Shown: positions 48,901 to 60,603, counted from the stretch's first letter. The stretch is DNA of 64,000 bases from Cloeon dipterum (GCF_949628265.1 NC_088788.1:7068001-7132000); one strand, 5' to 3'. The notes: a model not told the origin generated them from the letters alone. Numbers and translations: made by a program.

Positions 48901-51900
48901 CATCCGTTAGGATTTATTTAAAGCCAAAATTGACACTGTAAATTTTTAAGAAAAGTTAGCATGCTTTTCAAATGGCGAGGACTGTCTCCTTACTCAAAAT
49001 CTGATTTTATTTCACAACAAAGAGTCTCCCTAAAAGATTTCATACGCTGTTGGACAGATCTCGACCAGAGGAATCGAAATCTGTCAAGAAAATGTGGTCA
49101 AGCGCTGGAAACTTTGGAGAAAAATCGAAAATTTTGAATATTTACTGTCGCAAGGTCCTTTTTTGATTATTGCAAAATGTAGAACAAAATGTTGATTGAT
49201 CAACTGCTTATTGCATCCAATAATTCAAATAAATTGTCACCCTGTATCGATCCAAAGTTGATATTTACAGGCAAACAAATAAGAACATAAACTTTACTTC
49301 AAATTAATACACTTACTGGCAGCGGGAGCCAGATGTGCGATAAAATTGGTTTGCACTGCGCAGATTCAAGATGGCGTTTGAATGTGAGAAAAGGCTCACT
49401 TTGGATTGCTGTACAAGTGCCAAGAGTTTGTTTTTACCATCCAAAAGACACAATTAGTTAAGAGTAATGCAAATTATGTCTCAATATTGACCGAAACTTG
49501 CTTCTTTTCGCGCATTTCACGTGACCGTTTTTCCCGCCATACTCCATCGGACGCCATATCTGCGCGTCGCACGAATCTGGCCCCCGCTACTTATTGGTGC
49601 AATAAAATTTATATCTGAAACATTTTTTCGATTCTTCTGTTTTGAAAATGAAACAGTGAAAGTTCTAAATTTTGAAATTTCATAATTAATCAAAATTGAC
49701 CGAATGATGTTTCCTCTGAACAAATAGTTAGTCTAAAATTTTTATTTTTCAAGTTGGAATTAGAAGCAGCTTCTTTGGTGTATTTTTCTAATAGAGTTAT
49801 CCTCAACCCTCCGACGAGGAAGAAAAGGGAAGTTCGTGAATTAGGGCTGCACAGTGTAGATTAGGACCTCTCTGCATAAATTTGGAAAAATAAACAGCTC
49901 ATTATACACCTCAGAAGCTGCTTCTAATTTATAAATTATGAAAACCTTACGTGCTTCTCTGCTTTCATGGGATTATACCAACAATTAAATTGTGTCATAT
50001 TTAATAAAATTATTATTGCCATTAGTTTGTTTAAATTACAATGAAAAAATAATTTTTTATTATTATTTATTTGTTGCAAATTAACCGTTTCATTTAACAT
50101 TTTGAAGCAATAGGAAATTATATAAATTCATGTCCAGGACAGCACCACTCATATTTACTTTTTAGAGTTATATGAAAATCTAAGCAACATTTTATAAAAA
50201 ATCATCTTAAAATGCCCATTTAATTTATTCAAACAAATTGACGCATTTAATGTGTTAGGAATAAATCATTTTAAAATATTTAAAAAGCTGCCGATTTGTT
50301 CCTTAAGATCATGTTATGATAATTATCAATAAGTAGCGAGACCTTGGCCGAATTAATTAAATCAGGTGTTAATTGCGTCATTGAGAGAGACCCTAATAAT
50401 CTTAGCCCATTTAATATTCACATGTTTTTTTGTTGCAACAAGATTACGCTAAAAATTACATTCATTTTTCGCGTCCGTGACCGATATACTTTGAAACCGA
50501 AAAGCGTTAATATCTTAATTATGACTGAAAAAATTTGTTGTAAAATATTAGTCGATTTACTTGATAAATGATATGAGCATAACTTGCAAAATTTAAATAA
50601 TAAATTTGCATTAAATCAAAGTCTGTAGGAAATTTTAAAAAATTTAAAAAATTGTGTGAGGCAAAATATTATCTTCTTTTCTTAAATATTAAATAAATGA
50701 GATTTCCAATTTTTGCTTCAAGATTCGAGAAGAGTCGTCCAATTTGCAAGCTTTCGTCATGGTAATGGTAGGAGTATAATTATTGAGGCAAGATATGGAG
50801 ATAACAGACCTCTTATTTCCTACACACACCTTGCTTTCAAGAGGTTGGTCTAGTCAGATAAGAAATACGAAATGCGGTACATTCCAACAAATAATGTCGA
50901 GCAATATACTCATCTTTTTTTATTTCCCTTCCTAGGAAGCACAAAAAAGACTCATTTAATTACTTGCGTTTAGCAGGGCAATTCCTCGGAATTTTTATTG
51001 CGGTAAGATGCAAAAAAAATGTGTGTCAAAATAAGGTTTATTTTATTTGCTTGTGTTTATCTGAAAATGAGCTCAATTACTGCTCCCATATTGATTAAAT
51101 TATTGCGTACAAGAAGTTACTGATCTTTTTAATCATTTTTAAATGTTGTTTACTATGCCAAAAAAATTTAATAAATAGGCTTTAAACCGGCAAAATAAAG
51201 AATATATAAAATACCTTAAGTCTTTGAGCAAAAAGCTATTTTAAAATCACACTTACAATAAACTCTCTCATGTTTACAAGTGCAATAATTTAATTCAACA
51301 ATTTTAGCAATTTATAACTATCTTAAAAGCGGCCCTAAATTTTTAAACCGATTTAAAAATACAGTTTTTGCTCAAATTAGAATAAATTTGGTCCGTAGAC
51401 AAAATTTAACTAGACAAATCACTTTTGAGAACAATTAGAATTTTCCCTTAATTTTTTCCCCTGGTCTTAATAAATTTTGAACCATTGAACAAAAAGCTAA
51501 ACATGTTCTGAAAGCAGATATTTAAAATATTTCCAAAAAGAGTTAGGGTATCACAATATTTTCTAACTGGAGCATCTCAAATAAATACGAGAAGATAATC
51601 GAAGATTATTATTCCTCGGTCGTATAATCTAAGCAATTAAAATTAAATCTTCATGTGGTTCATTGTAAGAAAAATGGTTAGAATTTCGCAAGAAACCAAT
51701 CTAATCGGCGCGGTGCATGATTCAGAGGATGATTTATCCTTGGACTGGCTCATTCGGTGCACTGATTAATTCATTTCCACCTTTGCGATTATTCATATTT
51801 GCTTTGGTAAAAATCGATCGCATATGGCGTCCAACGTGATTTGTGTCACCAATCGCGCCCGCTACCAGGAGAATAGTAACAAATATCAATCCACTCTCTG

Positions 51901-54900
51901 TCAATGGCGAGAAGCCAACTTCCTCGTTCGAGCGCGCTTCCTCGCTCGCTCACGTGCGCAACAATGCATCGCCGCGACGCCGCGACTTTGCTTTTTCGAG
52001 CCACTATCATCTTTCCTTGATCCTATTACAGCGGCAGCACTCTTGCCAATATTGATAATGATTCTTGGACTGCGGATGAAATTATTTTAGGATTACGGGG
52101 TGGTTTAGGTCTTTCACCGGCTATTTAAGAGAATTGATTCTGAAAATCCTTGGAAATCGTTGTTTTTAATGCATGAGAAAAGCACTAAAGGATTAAGTTA
52201 AAGTGGAATGATACTGGGCAACAATTGAAAATTATTTGAATTGTTGGATGTCATAAGCAATTGACCGATAAACAATTTGTTCAACAATTTGCAATAATAA
52301 AAAAATGACCTTCCTACAGTAAAAATTCAAATTTTGCCAATTTTCTCCACAATTTACAGTGCTTGAACATATTTTCTTGGCATATTTCGATTCCTCTCGT
52401 CGAGATCTGTTCAACGGTGTATGCCACTTATTGGGGAAACTCTTGGTTTCGAAATTAAATCGGATTTCAAGTAAGGAGACGGTCATTACCATTTGAAAAG
52501 CGCGGTAACTTTCCAGCCAATTTTCTCAAAAAATTACAGCGCTCCTTAGGTCAATTTAGACTTTAACAGAATCCTAAGGGATGAGTTTATGCATTGGCAA
52601 CAAGCATTTTCCAGGCTTTTGCAGTATCATTCCTCTTTAAAATCAAAATTGACCTATAGGTAGCAGATTAATTTTTGGAGAAAAGTGGATGCAATTTTAT
52701 CATGCTTTTCAAATGGTGAGGACTGTCTCCTTACTTGGAATTCTTATTTTATTTCACAACAAAGAGTTTCCCCAAAAAGTTTCACACTTCGTTGGAAAGA
52801 TCGCGACAAGAGGAATTGAAATCTGCCAAAAACATATGATCAACACTAAAAAAAATTGAAGAAAATTGGCAAAATTTTAAATTGAATTGTAGCAAGATCC
52901 ACTGTTAATTTTTTATGTAAGCGAAGCAATTGTTAAAACTGACATTATATATGATCAACTTCTTACCGCAGCCAACAGTTGAATAATTATAACTTAACAA
53001 GCACTGTCCAATTGATTGTTGCTCCTTTCTTGCAACTAGGTAATTCGTGTTTGGTTGTTGAGAAGTTGAGAAATGCGCATTTTTTCTGCTACAAATACGA
53101 ATATTTGCCCTGTATCAATCCTCTTAAAATATGCTTTGGAGCGAAAATTGAGCCAAATCATGCATTTTTTCAATTAATATTTTCTAGAATTTTCTAGACT
53201 CCAAATAAGTTTTGAGTGTATTGAGTTAATTGAGCCCTGCTGAAAACAAAAAATTAAACAGAGGGCCAGAAAAGCTTTAATATCAAGAATCTAAAAAATT
53301 TCCAGGAGGAAATATAAAAAAAAATACTTTAAAACAAATATAAACCGGATTTCTGTCAGTTTTGCCGGTTTTGTATTAAAAATAGTCGATTAAATCAGGA
53401 TACAAAATGTATACCAGACCTTTATTGTAGACTGTAGTGATAATTTCAATGGATTTATTCAACCTGAAGTATCAAAATTAATTTATTTAGATCGCCATCA
53501 AAAATTCTTATTTTAATTATTAATTTAATTTATTTATTTATTTTAATCAACTGGCGATGCAGTAAGAGCGTCTTACCGATATTTTGAGAGAGTTTGGAAT
53601 TTTCTTGCATAATTTTATTTCCACCAATCTAAAATTATGAAAAAGGAAGCGAGCTGTATTGCTAGTTTTAAAAACATTTTTACAATTTTGCCTTTTTAAT
53701 TGAATACCAGACGTCTTATTTACTCACTGCAATTAAAAATTAAATTAAACTAAATAATTGGGGATATTTGATCTACTATCATAGAAAATGTTAAGTTCAT
53801 TGCGTTCTTTGTTATGTGATCATTACATAATCTACTTAGCCTACCAATATTTATTTTATGGATAATTTGAAATTCCCATTGAGTGTAAAAAATGATTCAT
53901 CGGTCAAACTAAATTGAACAAAAGGATTTAATTTTCAATCAAATTTGGAATCTTTTAGTTTGGATTTGCTTATGTTTTCTGTTCGAAATAATAATCCCAA
54001 TAGGCCGAAAAATTCCTAATTTTCAATAGGTTTGAAATACCCTATAGATCATTTTATTATTTCCTAAAAGATAATCAAGCTGTGGATTTTCTAATTATTA
54101 CACAAAAAATGTGAAATTCCTAGGAATGAGAAAATCCAGTCTTAAATAGAAAAGACACGTAATATCTCAGCTTAACATAAAGATCGAATTTGAGTCTATA
54201 TAATCCAACATTTTTAAAGCAAAAAGCTATTGATCGGTAGTTTAATCTGCAGTTCAATCAACCTAAGCCTTGACACCAATTAATTACGTTTTCGCTTCCA
54301 ATAATTTCAACGTGTCAACGTCAACCTTGCACAAATTCCAGATTAAACGCCTCAAAATATTTGTGCGTGTGAAAATGAATGACGAGCGTGCGCGGCGTGT
54401 TATCAACGAGACACACGTAATCGTCGATATTTCACCGACTGCTTCCGCGCCACAACAAACCGCGGTTGCTGATACGAAAAATGCAAATTAGCCAGCGCAG
54501 TGTGAACAATTAATTCCTCATTCTTCCGTCGTGAATAACGCACGCGTGTGTGTGTGTGAGCCGCGGCGACACTCGTAACGCATTCGGGGCACGACTGGCA
54601 CGTTTGGCATTGGCAATCTGCTCATTTCGAGCGCGCTTCAAAATTGTCCATTGTGAAATTGACTGGCTGGCTGGCTCACTGGACTCTCCGCAAGTTCATT
54701 CCGGATTCAATGGTGTGATTGAACAGAAATTTCTAGAGCTGGCAGATTTAATTGAGTTTTTTGGCATTTCAAACTTTAAATATATTCGAATTTTGTTCTA
54801 AACAAATTAATTTTGTAAAAAAAATCTACATCCAAGGTTCTACAACCAGAATTGTAAACATAAATTAAAAATTTGTTAAAGACGAGGGAGAAAAAGAAAC

Positions 54901-57900
54901 TTTGATTTTAAAAATTATTCTACCCCTCATTGACCGTTTGCCTCTGTCTGGAGTCTGGGTCTGTTCGGTCTCACACAAAAGCAATTTTGGTTCCACGACT
55001 AACAATAAGAATTGATTTTTAAAAATATTTTTGGTTTCCATATAAGGGTTGTGAGGGGAAATTTAAAAGACGCTTTGAATTTATAAATATCAAGGTGTGG
55101 TCCGAATTTCAGCTACCTGCCCTTCAGAGGCATAATTCTCCTTTGGGATAATTGTTTCACTCTTGGTAAATGCGAGCGTGCATTCCTGCTCCCTTATTGT
55201 TAGTCAACAATTTGCTTCGCCGGCTTAACCTTCGCTACCTACGGGGGGCGGCTCACAAGGATAAATATATGGAACAATCGGGCATCTCAAACCATTTTAA
55301 AATGAACTGTGGGAATTTACATTTTTCTAGCTGTGGACGGTTTTACTTTAAAACATAATTTAAAAAAAAATGTGTACAAAATCGCAATTCAGTTGGTTAC
55401 TCAGTACATGCACACGATATTTTTTCTCCTAGTACCAAATAAACGGACCCGCGAAAAGACCAAAGGTGCCGTAAAAATTGCGCATAGCAACAAACACCTA
55501 AAATTTTCACTGTCGAATTGATTGTTGCCGTTTTCTTGCAACAAGGTAAATTGCACCAAGACGAAACGGTACCACGAAAGGCCAGAGAAAACGGTTCCAT
55601 CGTAGATCTGTTTGGTTCCACGATGGAACCGGACGTTCCCATCAAAAGAAACTGTTTCAGTTCCGATTAAATTCCCTGGAACCGAATTTTTTTGTCTGGG
55701 TGCAGGTCTATTTATTCCAAAAATTCCTCTGCTGGTTAAAATTAGGATTTTTAGCAGTTTTTTAATCGTCAGTTTAGAAACAAATTCAGCATCAGCTATC
55801 CTCTAAAGAGCCAGGATATTTTTATTTACGAAGAATTTAAAAAAAAATACTCATCCCTCTCCCTTCTTGTGGCTTCCAGGTTTACTAATTTAATTTCTAC
55901 ATTTTTAATTAAGAATTTAATGAAAAGCTGAGATTATCGAGGTCATGCATCCACCGTCGTAAAATGAAAACGCACATCAGGCCGCACTGCTGGGGTTGGA
56001 GGAAATAAAGCGGCGGCGCGTTTTACGATCGTGCACGCAAATAAAAATGTTAATGAAAATGCACTTCTTACCGTGGTGGAGGCGATGAGCGAGATCTGGA
56101 TGGTGGTGCAGAAGATCTGGAGCAGCAGGAAGACTGAGAAGTAGGCGTGCTGCAATCGGCGCTGGTAGTGCACGTACAGCTCCTCGAGCCCCTTCACGCG
56201 GAACTGGCGCTGCGAACACGACAGGGGTGGCCTTTTTATTTATTTTCCCTCTTCCAAGCGCTGCTCTGCACACGTGCAGACGCACACACGTATATATACA
56301 TGGGATTTTTTTAATTAAGTTTGCCCGCGGCCTCCGATAACGCAAATCACAGCAAGGTTTGTCTAGTGCGATTATCGGTAGCACAGCACGTGCGGTAGCA
56401 TTGGCCTGAATTAAAAGAAGCAGCGGTAGCGCTAATTGAAATTATCTCTCAATATATAAATTACTTTTGTACCGGCGGCCCTGACCAAATTATTTGCATC
56501 TCGATGCCGACAGGGAACTTTTTTCCGACTGACTGAGAGGTAATTAAAACCATGATGCGGCGGCGCATAATAAAAGAAAATCCTGAACTGATAAAATTTT
56601 ATTATCATTATCAGGGGTTTAATGAACGAAAACAGTGAGAGTAATAATAGTTAATTTTAATAATTTTACGTGTCATCAATGAGATAAGATCAACAACAAA
56701 CTTGATCATCTCCGTCTAGCAAAGACTTTTTAATTTTTAAATCGAACCAAATATTTAATTAAATTTTTAAAACTATAAAACATTTCAATCATTACCCAGA
56801 ATTTCGTTTCCTTATAATTGTCGTTTGTGTTTGCTCAAGCATCTAATTTTACCGGTATTTTTTGGCGTAAAATAATTGGCATATTTTTCAAAATTTTAAG
56901 TGGAATTTTTTTAGAGGTAAAAGACGGAAAAGGTTGTTACTTGATATGCCAATGAAGCACGCGAGGATGTCATAATTGTAGCAATTAAGCGTTTGTTTAT
57001 CAGTAGTGGTTCTACAAAAATGTCCTGCTTTTACTTTTTTAAATTAAAAAAAGCAAAATATGGTGAAAAAATAAATATGCATTTTATTTAAAATTAAGAT
57101 ATTGTGGACCAATTTTTTTCTAGATGAATAAAAATATTTTAGCTCCACAATTGATTATTAAAAGATAATTATAAGTCCATACAACTCAAATAATCTTTAA
57201 TTTAATAAAATTAATGTCTAATAATAAATAAATTTGAATAGAGCATATTTCAATCAGTTCGGGAGAAAATTCTCAATTTTTCGACAAAAGCCTCTAAAGC
57301 AAGGTCGACATTTAATTTTTGTTTGCATGGAAGTGAATCACACAATCGCCCAAAAGGAATTAAAAAACCAGGGCAACAATGAACAAAAATTGGCCTGTAT
57401 AATAAAAAAGGAACGTTATTAATCAGTTAAACAGTATTTTTCAGATTTAAAAAAAAAACTAAATTGTTTGTCGATGATTTATTTGCTTGATTTCGATTCC
57501 TCTGGTCGTGATCTATTTCACGGTGTGCAAATCTTGAGCTAAATTTCCCTTCTGGTGACATAAATCATGATAATTGAATAAAGAGACAGTATGTGCGCTA
57601 CTTGATTATCATGCAAACTTAGGGAATCGATATTCTCAGAAATTAAAACGACTATAAACTAGGGCAAATTTGATCTCTTTTCCTTTATCAAAATCCAGTT
57701 TAATTAACTCAACTATCCCTCGAATCACACAATGGACCGAAAAGACGTGTCAATAAAACTGACCTTGGCCAATCTGATCATTCGGGAATAAAATTTATAA
57801 ATTTTAAAAACTGAAAATTTATGTTAAAAAACCAAACTCACTCTAAGGAAGGACCAGGACCAGTTCCGCTCGTCGACCTCCTGGGTGAGGGTCTCCCTGA

Positions 57901-58003
57901 GGAAGATGGACACCTGGCTGGGGTTTCGCATCGAGTGCAGACTGGACCTGGTCATCAGCTCCATGCCGGGCGTCGAGTCGATGAACTCGTTTCCCGCGTC
58001 CAT
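36977..58003 (-). CDS. Ac76E: Transmembrane adenylyl cyclase, type 2/Ac76E-like (20 exons, 1167 aa)
   Basis: Makes cAMP from ATP at the plasma membrane under G-protein control. Exons in order: 57842-58003, 56072-56209, 48356-48727, 45626-45775, 45434-45555, 44698-44842, 44265-44401, 43841-43990, 42872-43007, 42712-42807, 41513-41724, 40862-41029, 40101-40362, 39923-40009, 39545-39688, 38628-38847, 38289-38485, 37577-37835, 37360-37484, 36977-37198; 3504 bp with every phase matching. First six membrane segments about residues 60-250; C1 about 310-500 with metal-binding D331 (ILYADVV) and D375 (FLGDCYYC); segments 7-12 about 635-860 with an N-glycosylation site (SNGT) in exon 39923-40009; C2 about 890-1140 with K980, D1072, N1079, R1083, K1119 spaced as in mammalian type 2. 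A Ser-rich loop ([17 protein letters not shown]) adds about 12 residues in C2. Start: first ATG after an in-frame stop. Cyclase certain; orthology to Ac76E is by motif memory. Confidence 0.95.
37836..38288 (-). other. Cyclase intron, no feature seen
   Basis: 453-bp AT-rich intron between exons q and r. I see no repeat or motif in it beyond splice sites; its donor is the unusual GTTTGA. Confidence 0.7.
38923..39338. mobile_element. Palindromic TTAA-bounded MITE in a cyclase intron
   Basis: A foldback of about 416 bp. It starts TTAAAGACCGTCTTTGACGA and ends with the reverse complement of TTAAAGACCGTTTTTAACGA. The arms also match at GAGCACACC/GGTGTGCTC, at TGAGGGTTGAATTAGGTA and its complement, at CCCGCCAAAACA, and at ACTGCGCATGCGTCAGA in the centre, so each arm is at least 150 bp with a loop of about 50 bp. 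It lies in the intron between 38847 and 39545. Confidence 0.85.
39361..39530. repeat. Foldback repeat with TTCCACGATGGAACC core, copy 1
   Basis: Contains GTTCCACGATGGAACCG and related GGAACCG/CGGTTCC words. A second copy lies at about 55550-55700 in another cyclase intron. It appears to be a short inverted-repeat element; its ends are not resolved. Confidence 0.5.
40363..40861 (-). other. Cyclase intron, no feature seen
   Basis: 499-bp AT-rich intron (exons l-m). Nothing recognisable besides splice sites. Confidence 0.7.
41030..41512 (-). other. Cyclase intron, no feature seen
   Basis: 483-bp AT-rich intron between exons k and l, with no repeat or coding signal that I can see. Confidence 0.7.
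41725..42711 (-). other. Cyclase intron, no feature seen
   Basis: 987-bp intron between exons j and k in the C1b linker. AT-rich, no clear repeats; a (TC)n-like stretch CTCTCTCTCT near 42625 is the only low-complexity tract noted. Confidence 0.65.
43080..43690. repeat. Imperfect repeats in a cyclase intron
   Basis: Two direct copies (about 43080-43240 and 43320-43500) share a CCCCCTTG(C/A)AAA-CTGGAGTTG motif, AAACGCATCT, and later a GGGGGTCA(T/A)GTGTG motif. A third, inverted partial copy lies near 43610-43670 (CCAGAGGCGCTTAA, GAAGGGGG). Likely a decayed element inside the intron between 43007 and 43841. Confidence 0.5.
44893..44912. repeat. (CAG)n microsatellite
   Basis: Six CAG/GCA units in the intron between cyclase exons e and f. 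Non-coding here: it lies beyond the exon f acceptor at 44842. Confidence 0.8.
47098..48290 (+). mobile_element. Probable tRNA-headed repeat in a cyclase intron
   Basis: GGAGTGGCGAAATGGGTAG (47104) resembles a tRNA A-box region and GGGACCGATCTCA (47156) a degraded B-box, 40-50 bases apart. The following 1.1 kb is GC-richer than surrounding intron and has no open frame of note. It abuts the exon c donor at 48356. I suggest a SINE or composite element; a tRNA pseudogene plus unrelated DNA is possible. Confidence 0.4.
48950..49257. mobile_element. Diverged TTAA MITE relative, reverse orientation
   Basis: On the minus strand it follows the family 1 order (TGAATTATTGGATGCAATAA, AAAAAGGACCTTGCGACAG, GGAGACAGTCC) but with many substitutions and without a clean left terminus. 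Confidence 0.6.
49320..49589. mobile_element. hAT-like MITE (family 2), copy 1
   Basis: 270 bp with inverted ends CAGCGGGAGCCAGAT / TAGCGGGGGCCAGAT. It is flanked by CTTACTGG (49312-49319) and CTTATTGG (49590-49597), an 8-bp duplication with one mismatch. Both arms contain CTGCGCAGAT or TGCGCGTCGC motifs. The second copy at 58454 lies in the opposite orientation. Confidence 0.75.
51825..52060. promoter_or_regulatory. GC-richer island with E-box in cyclase intron
   Basis: This stretch stands out from the AT-rich intron and contains CACGTG at 51951 plus dense CpG words (GCGCGCTTCC, CGCGACGCCGCGAC). Overlapping plus frames here look like by-products. On the minus strand a GGTAGCGGG donor-like site lies near 51860. 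It could be an enhancer or an alternative first exon of the cyclase; unproven. Confidence 0.3.
52198..52640. mobile_element. TTAA-bounded MITE (family 1), copy 5
   Basis: Complete, with both 19-bp inverted ends (TTAAAGTGGAATGATACTG and CAGTATCATTCCTCTTTAA). Very similar to the array copies although it lies in the cyclase, so the family moved recently. Confidence 0.85.
52690..53000. mobile_element. Diverged TTAA MITE relative
   Basis: Reverse-orientation relative of family 1 (GAGGACTGTCTCCTTACTTGG, ACAACAAAGAGTTTCCCC), immediately after copy 5, without recognisable ends. Confidence 0.5.
54350..54720. promoter_or_regulatory. GC-richer island with (GT)n in cyclase intron
   Basis: CpG-rich stretch (GAGCGTGCGCGGCGTG, GAGCCGCGGCGACACTCG) with a short GT run at 54547-54560. 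No convincing frame. Candidate regulatory DNA only. Confidence 0.25.
55550..55700. repeat. Foldback repeat with TTCCACGATGGAACC core, copy 2
   Basis: Contains GGTTCCATCGT and ACGATGGAACC facing each other and the shared core found at 39449. Ends not resolved. Confidence 0.5.
56210..57841 (-). other. Cyclase intron 1.6 kb, exons a-b
   Basis: AT-rich. 57470-57665 is a diverged copy of a repeat also present at about 19860-20080, 26555-26760 and 33060-33250 (TGATTTCGATT, AATTTCCCTTC, GAGACAGT, ATCATGCAAAC). Nothing else recognised. Confidence 0.65.
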
Positions 58004-58274
58004 CCTGTGTTTTTCAATCTTTCGAAAACAATTCAAAACGAGGCAGACTTGAGAAGGGTCGGCGGCGGCGTCCGCGGAAGTCGCATTGCACGGCCGAGTC
58101 GCGAGTGTCAGGCTTGAAGGCTCTGCGGCCACTGATATTCACTTCACTGTCAGAATTTTAATACGCCGCCGAGATGCTGCTGCCTGGTGGGAGGACGAAG
58201 ACATCCGCGCCGGGAGGGGCAGCCGTCTCGAGAGACACCATCTCTCAATCGCAGCTTGAACAAGTCGTCATCGC
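58004..58274 (-). other. 5' untranslated part of cyclase exon 1 with upstream ORFs
   Basis: Exon 57842-58274 begins after TTTCTCTAG. The leader contains at least two upstream ATGs: one opens a 9-codon frame near 58271, another (near 58241) a 27-codon frame rich in Pro/Ala/Ser ending TATTAA. An in-frame TGA near 58143 precedes the main start at 58003. The exon preceding this acceptor was not found. Upstream ORFs may lower translation (inference). Confidence 0.6.
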
Positions 58275-58453
58275 CTAGAGAAATAATTAAAAAGACGAGC
58301 GGGTCAGTTAAGTAAAATGATTACGGTGCTTTTTTTAATTTGCTGACCGAGTAAGGTCAGCAAACATTTTTCCTTCAGGCACTTGTCCATTTTTTCGCAG
58401 AAAATAAATTAAAGAAAGTGGATCTCTGTACTGTAGCATTTTTTTATTACAAG

Positions 58454-58714
58454 CAGCGGGGGCCAGATTCGTGCGACGCGCAGATATGGCGTCCGGTGAA
58501 GTATGGCGCGAAAAACGGTCACGTGAAAATGCGCGAAGAGAACCAAGTTTTGGTCAATATTGTGACATAATTTGCATTATGATTTTTGGATCGTAAAAAC
58601 AAACTCTTGACACTCGTACGGCAATCCAAAGAGAGCTTTTTGTTTCCCACATTCAGACGCCATCTTGGATCTGCGCAGTGGGAACTAGTTTTATCGCACA
58701 TCTGGACCCCGGTG
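58454..58714. mobile_element. hAT-like MITE (family 2), copy 2
   Basis: 261 bp, inverted relative to copy 1. It starts CAGCGGGGGCCAGATTCGTG and is flanked by ATTACAAG (58446-58453) and ATTATAAG (58715-58722), an 8-bp duplication with one mismatch. Confidence 0.75.
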
Positions 58715-59788
58715 ATTATAAGGTTTAAATTTTCCCAGTTTCTGAGAAATTTCCCAGAGACATCAATGCAAAAATGTTATCCCACGCACACGTTTGGTTT
58801 GTGAATATTAAAAAACCTCAATGGTTGGTGCTTATTGGATGTTACAAATTAAATTGAGAACAATTCTAAATAAAATATATTTTGCTTTGGATAATTTTTA
58901 TGTCAATTAGAAGTAGGGCTGTTATTTTTAGTTTTTTTTTGCCAAGATAATCGAAATTTTTTTTAGAACAATTTAGTCGGTTTTAGACGGAATTTTAAGA
59001 ATTCGATTCAGTCCAATTAATACGTGTCATCGTCATTAACAATCTAAATTGCTCGAAAAATGTTAACCCATATAAAAGGTCTATGAAAATTGTTGTTTAA
59101 TGACGAAAAATATAAAATGATGCGAAAGGTGAAATCATCCTAAGATAAAATTCTTTTAATCGCTTTACTTTACAAACATGCAATTTTCCTTGTGCAATTA
59201 ATAATAAATATTTTCGAATTATTACTCACTTTTATAGAAAATAAAAAGGGAACGGAATGTCTTGGCAATTTTCCTTTGCCTCTATATAACCTTTATGGCC
59301 CGAAATAGTTTCTAGTTAACAAAACAAATGTTTGGCAACGTGATTATGTAGAAGAGCGAGCACGCGACCCTACAGGCCTTTTTGAGTCTATTTTCGAGGA
59401 ATCCGCGTGCCCCGAGATAAATAAAATACATATATATATATTATGCATGCGAAAATAATACGCAGCCCGGGATAAAAGGATTATAACCGTGTCGGATCGC
59501 ATTTCAAGTGATTCTTTTTTATGAACTCGATATGCTCACGCGCCGCATGATAATATTCAAAGTTCGTGCGGCAGACCATATGCCATATTGGTGTCTTTCT
59601 CAAAATATATTCAGTCTTACGCAATTATCAGCATTTTCAACCCTTAAAACTGCTTCCTTGACCCATAATTATTAATTGCAGTATGTGAATAAATTTGATA
59701 AATTAAGTAGACGTGTGCAATATGATAATTAAAGTCAAATTTTTTGTTTATTTCAATAAAAATATTTAATTTTGTTAAAAACTAGGTT

Positions 59789-60208
59789 TTAAAGTGGATT
59801 GGTACAGGGCAACAATTGAAAATTATTTCAATTGTTGGATGCAATAAGCAGTTGTTCGATGAACAATTTGTTCTACATTTTCTAACAATCAAAAAATGAC
59901 CTTTTTACAGTCAAAATTCAAAATTTTCAAATTTTCTCCAAAATTTCCAGCGCATGTCCATATTTTCTTGGCACATTTCGATTTCTCTCATGAAAATCTG
60001 TCCAACAGTGCATGCAACCTTTTAGGAAAACACTTTTTAGTGAAATAAAATTAGATTTCCAGCAAAGAGACAGTCATTTGAAAAAAAAATGCTAACTTTA
60101 CAGCCACTTTCCTCAAAAATTTCCACTGCTATTTAGGTCAATTTTGGCTTCAACTGAATCCTAAGTAAGGAATGAGTTCAAGCATTTTTCAGTATCAATC
60201 CTCTTTAT
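59789..60208. mobile_element. TTAA-bounded MITE (family 1), diverged copy 6
   Basis: Starts TTAAAGTGGATTGGTACAGG and ends CAGTATCAATCCTCTTTA, with the family's internal order but many substitutions; an older copy. Confidence 0.7.
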
Positions 60209-60603
60209 AGCACCATACAAAATTTAACGCTTTTCCCATTTTGAAAAATAGTTTTACAGAATTTTTAAGTTTGTAAAATCCCCACTATAAAAAAATTCTA
60301 GAGGAATTCACTGATCCCTGTGAAGAATGAAACGCGTCAATCGGCTCAAATCCCCAGCTGTAGCAGCTTCTGTATATTATTTTTATTGCCTTCGAATGAC
60401 ATCAAAGCATTCGACGCAAATCCTTTGGCACACAGACAAGCCCGCACCTTGGCAAGAAGTGCAACAAGGAAAGTGACAAATATTTTCTCACGCACAGCAT
60501 CTCGCGATTTGCATGTGCGTTCGAAAAAAGGTGATTCCCATGGATTTTTGGATTTGTTTTCGCTGCGCCAAAAAGAAACACAAATAATAGAGCCGTGTGT
60601 GCG

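Larger units (their letters stand above)
48728..56071 (-). other. Large cyclase intron (7.3 kb), exons b-c
   Basis: Contains diverged MITEs (48950-49257, 52690-53000), a hAT-like MITE (49320-49589), a complete TTAA MITE (52198-52640), GC-richer islands (51825-52060, 54350-54720) and a foldback repeat (55550-55700). The stretches 49.7-51.7 kb and 53.1-54.2 kb are AT-rich with nothing I recognise. The 75-codon plus frame at 50344 has no coding bias or homology and is not called. Confidence 0.75.

Noticed and set aside
50344..50571. 75-codon plus frame in the large cyclase intron
   Set aside because: No codon bias, no homology that I can see, and no splice or promoter context.
36977..58003. Soluble guanylyl cyclase or receptor guanylyl cyclase as the identity of the large gene
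   Set aside because: Two six-segment membrane blocks and C1/C2 domains with adenylyl-type K980 and D1072 (guanylyl enzymes have Glu and Cys there) fit transmembrane adenylyl cyclase only.
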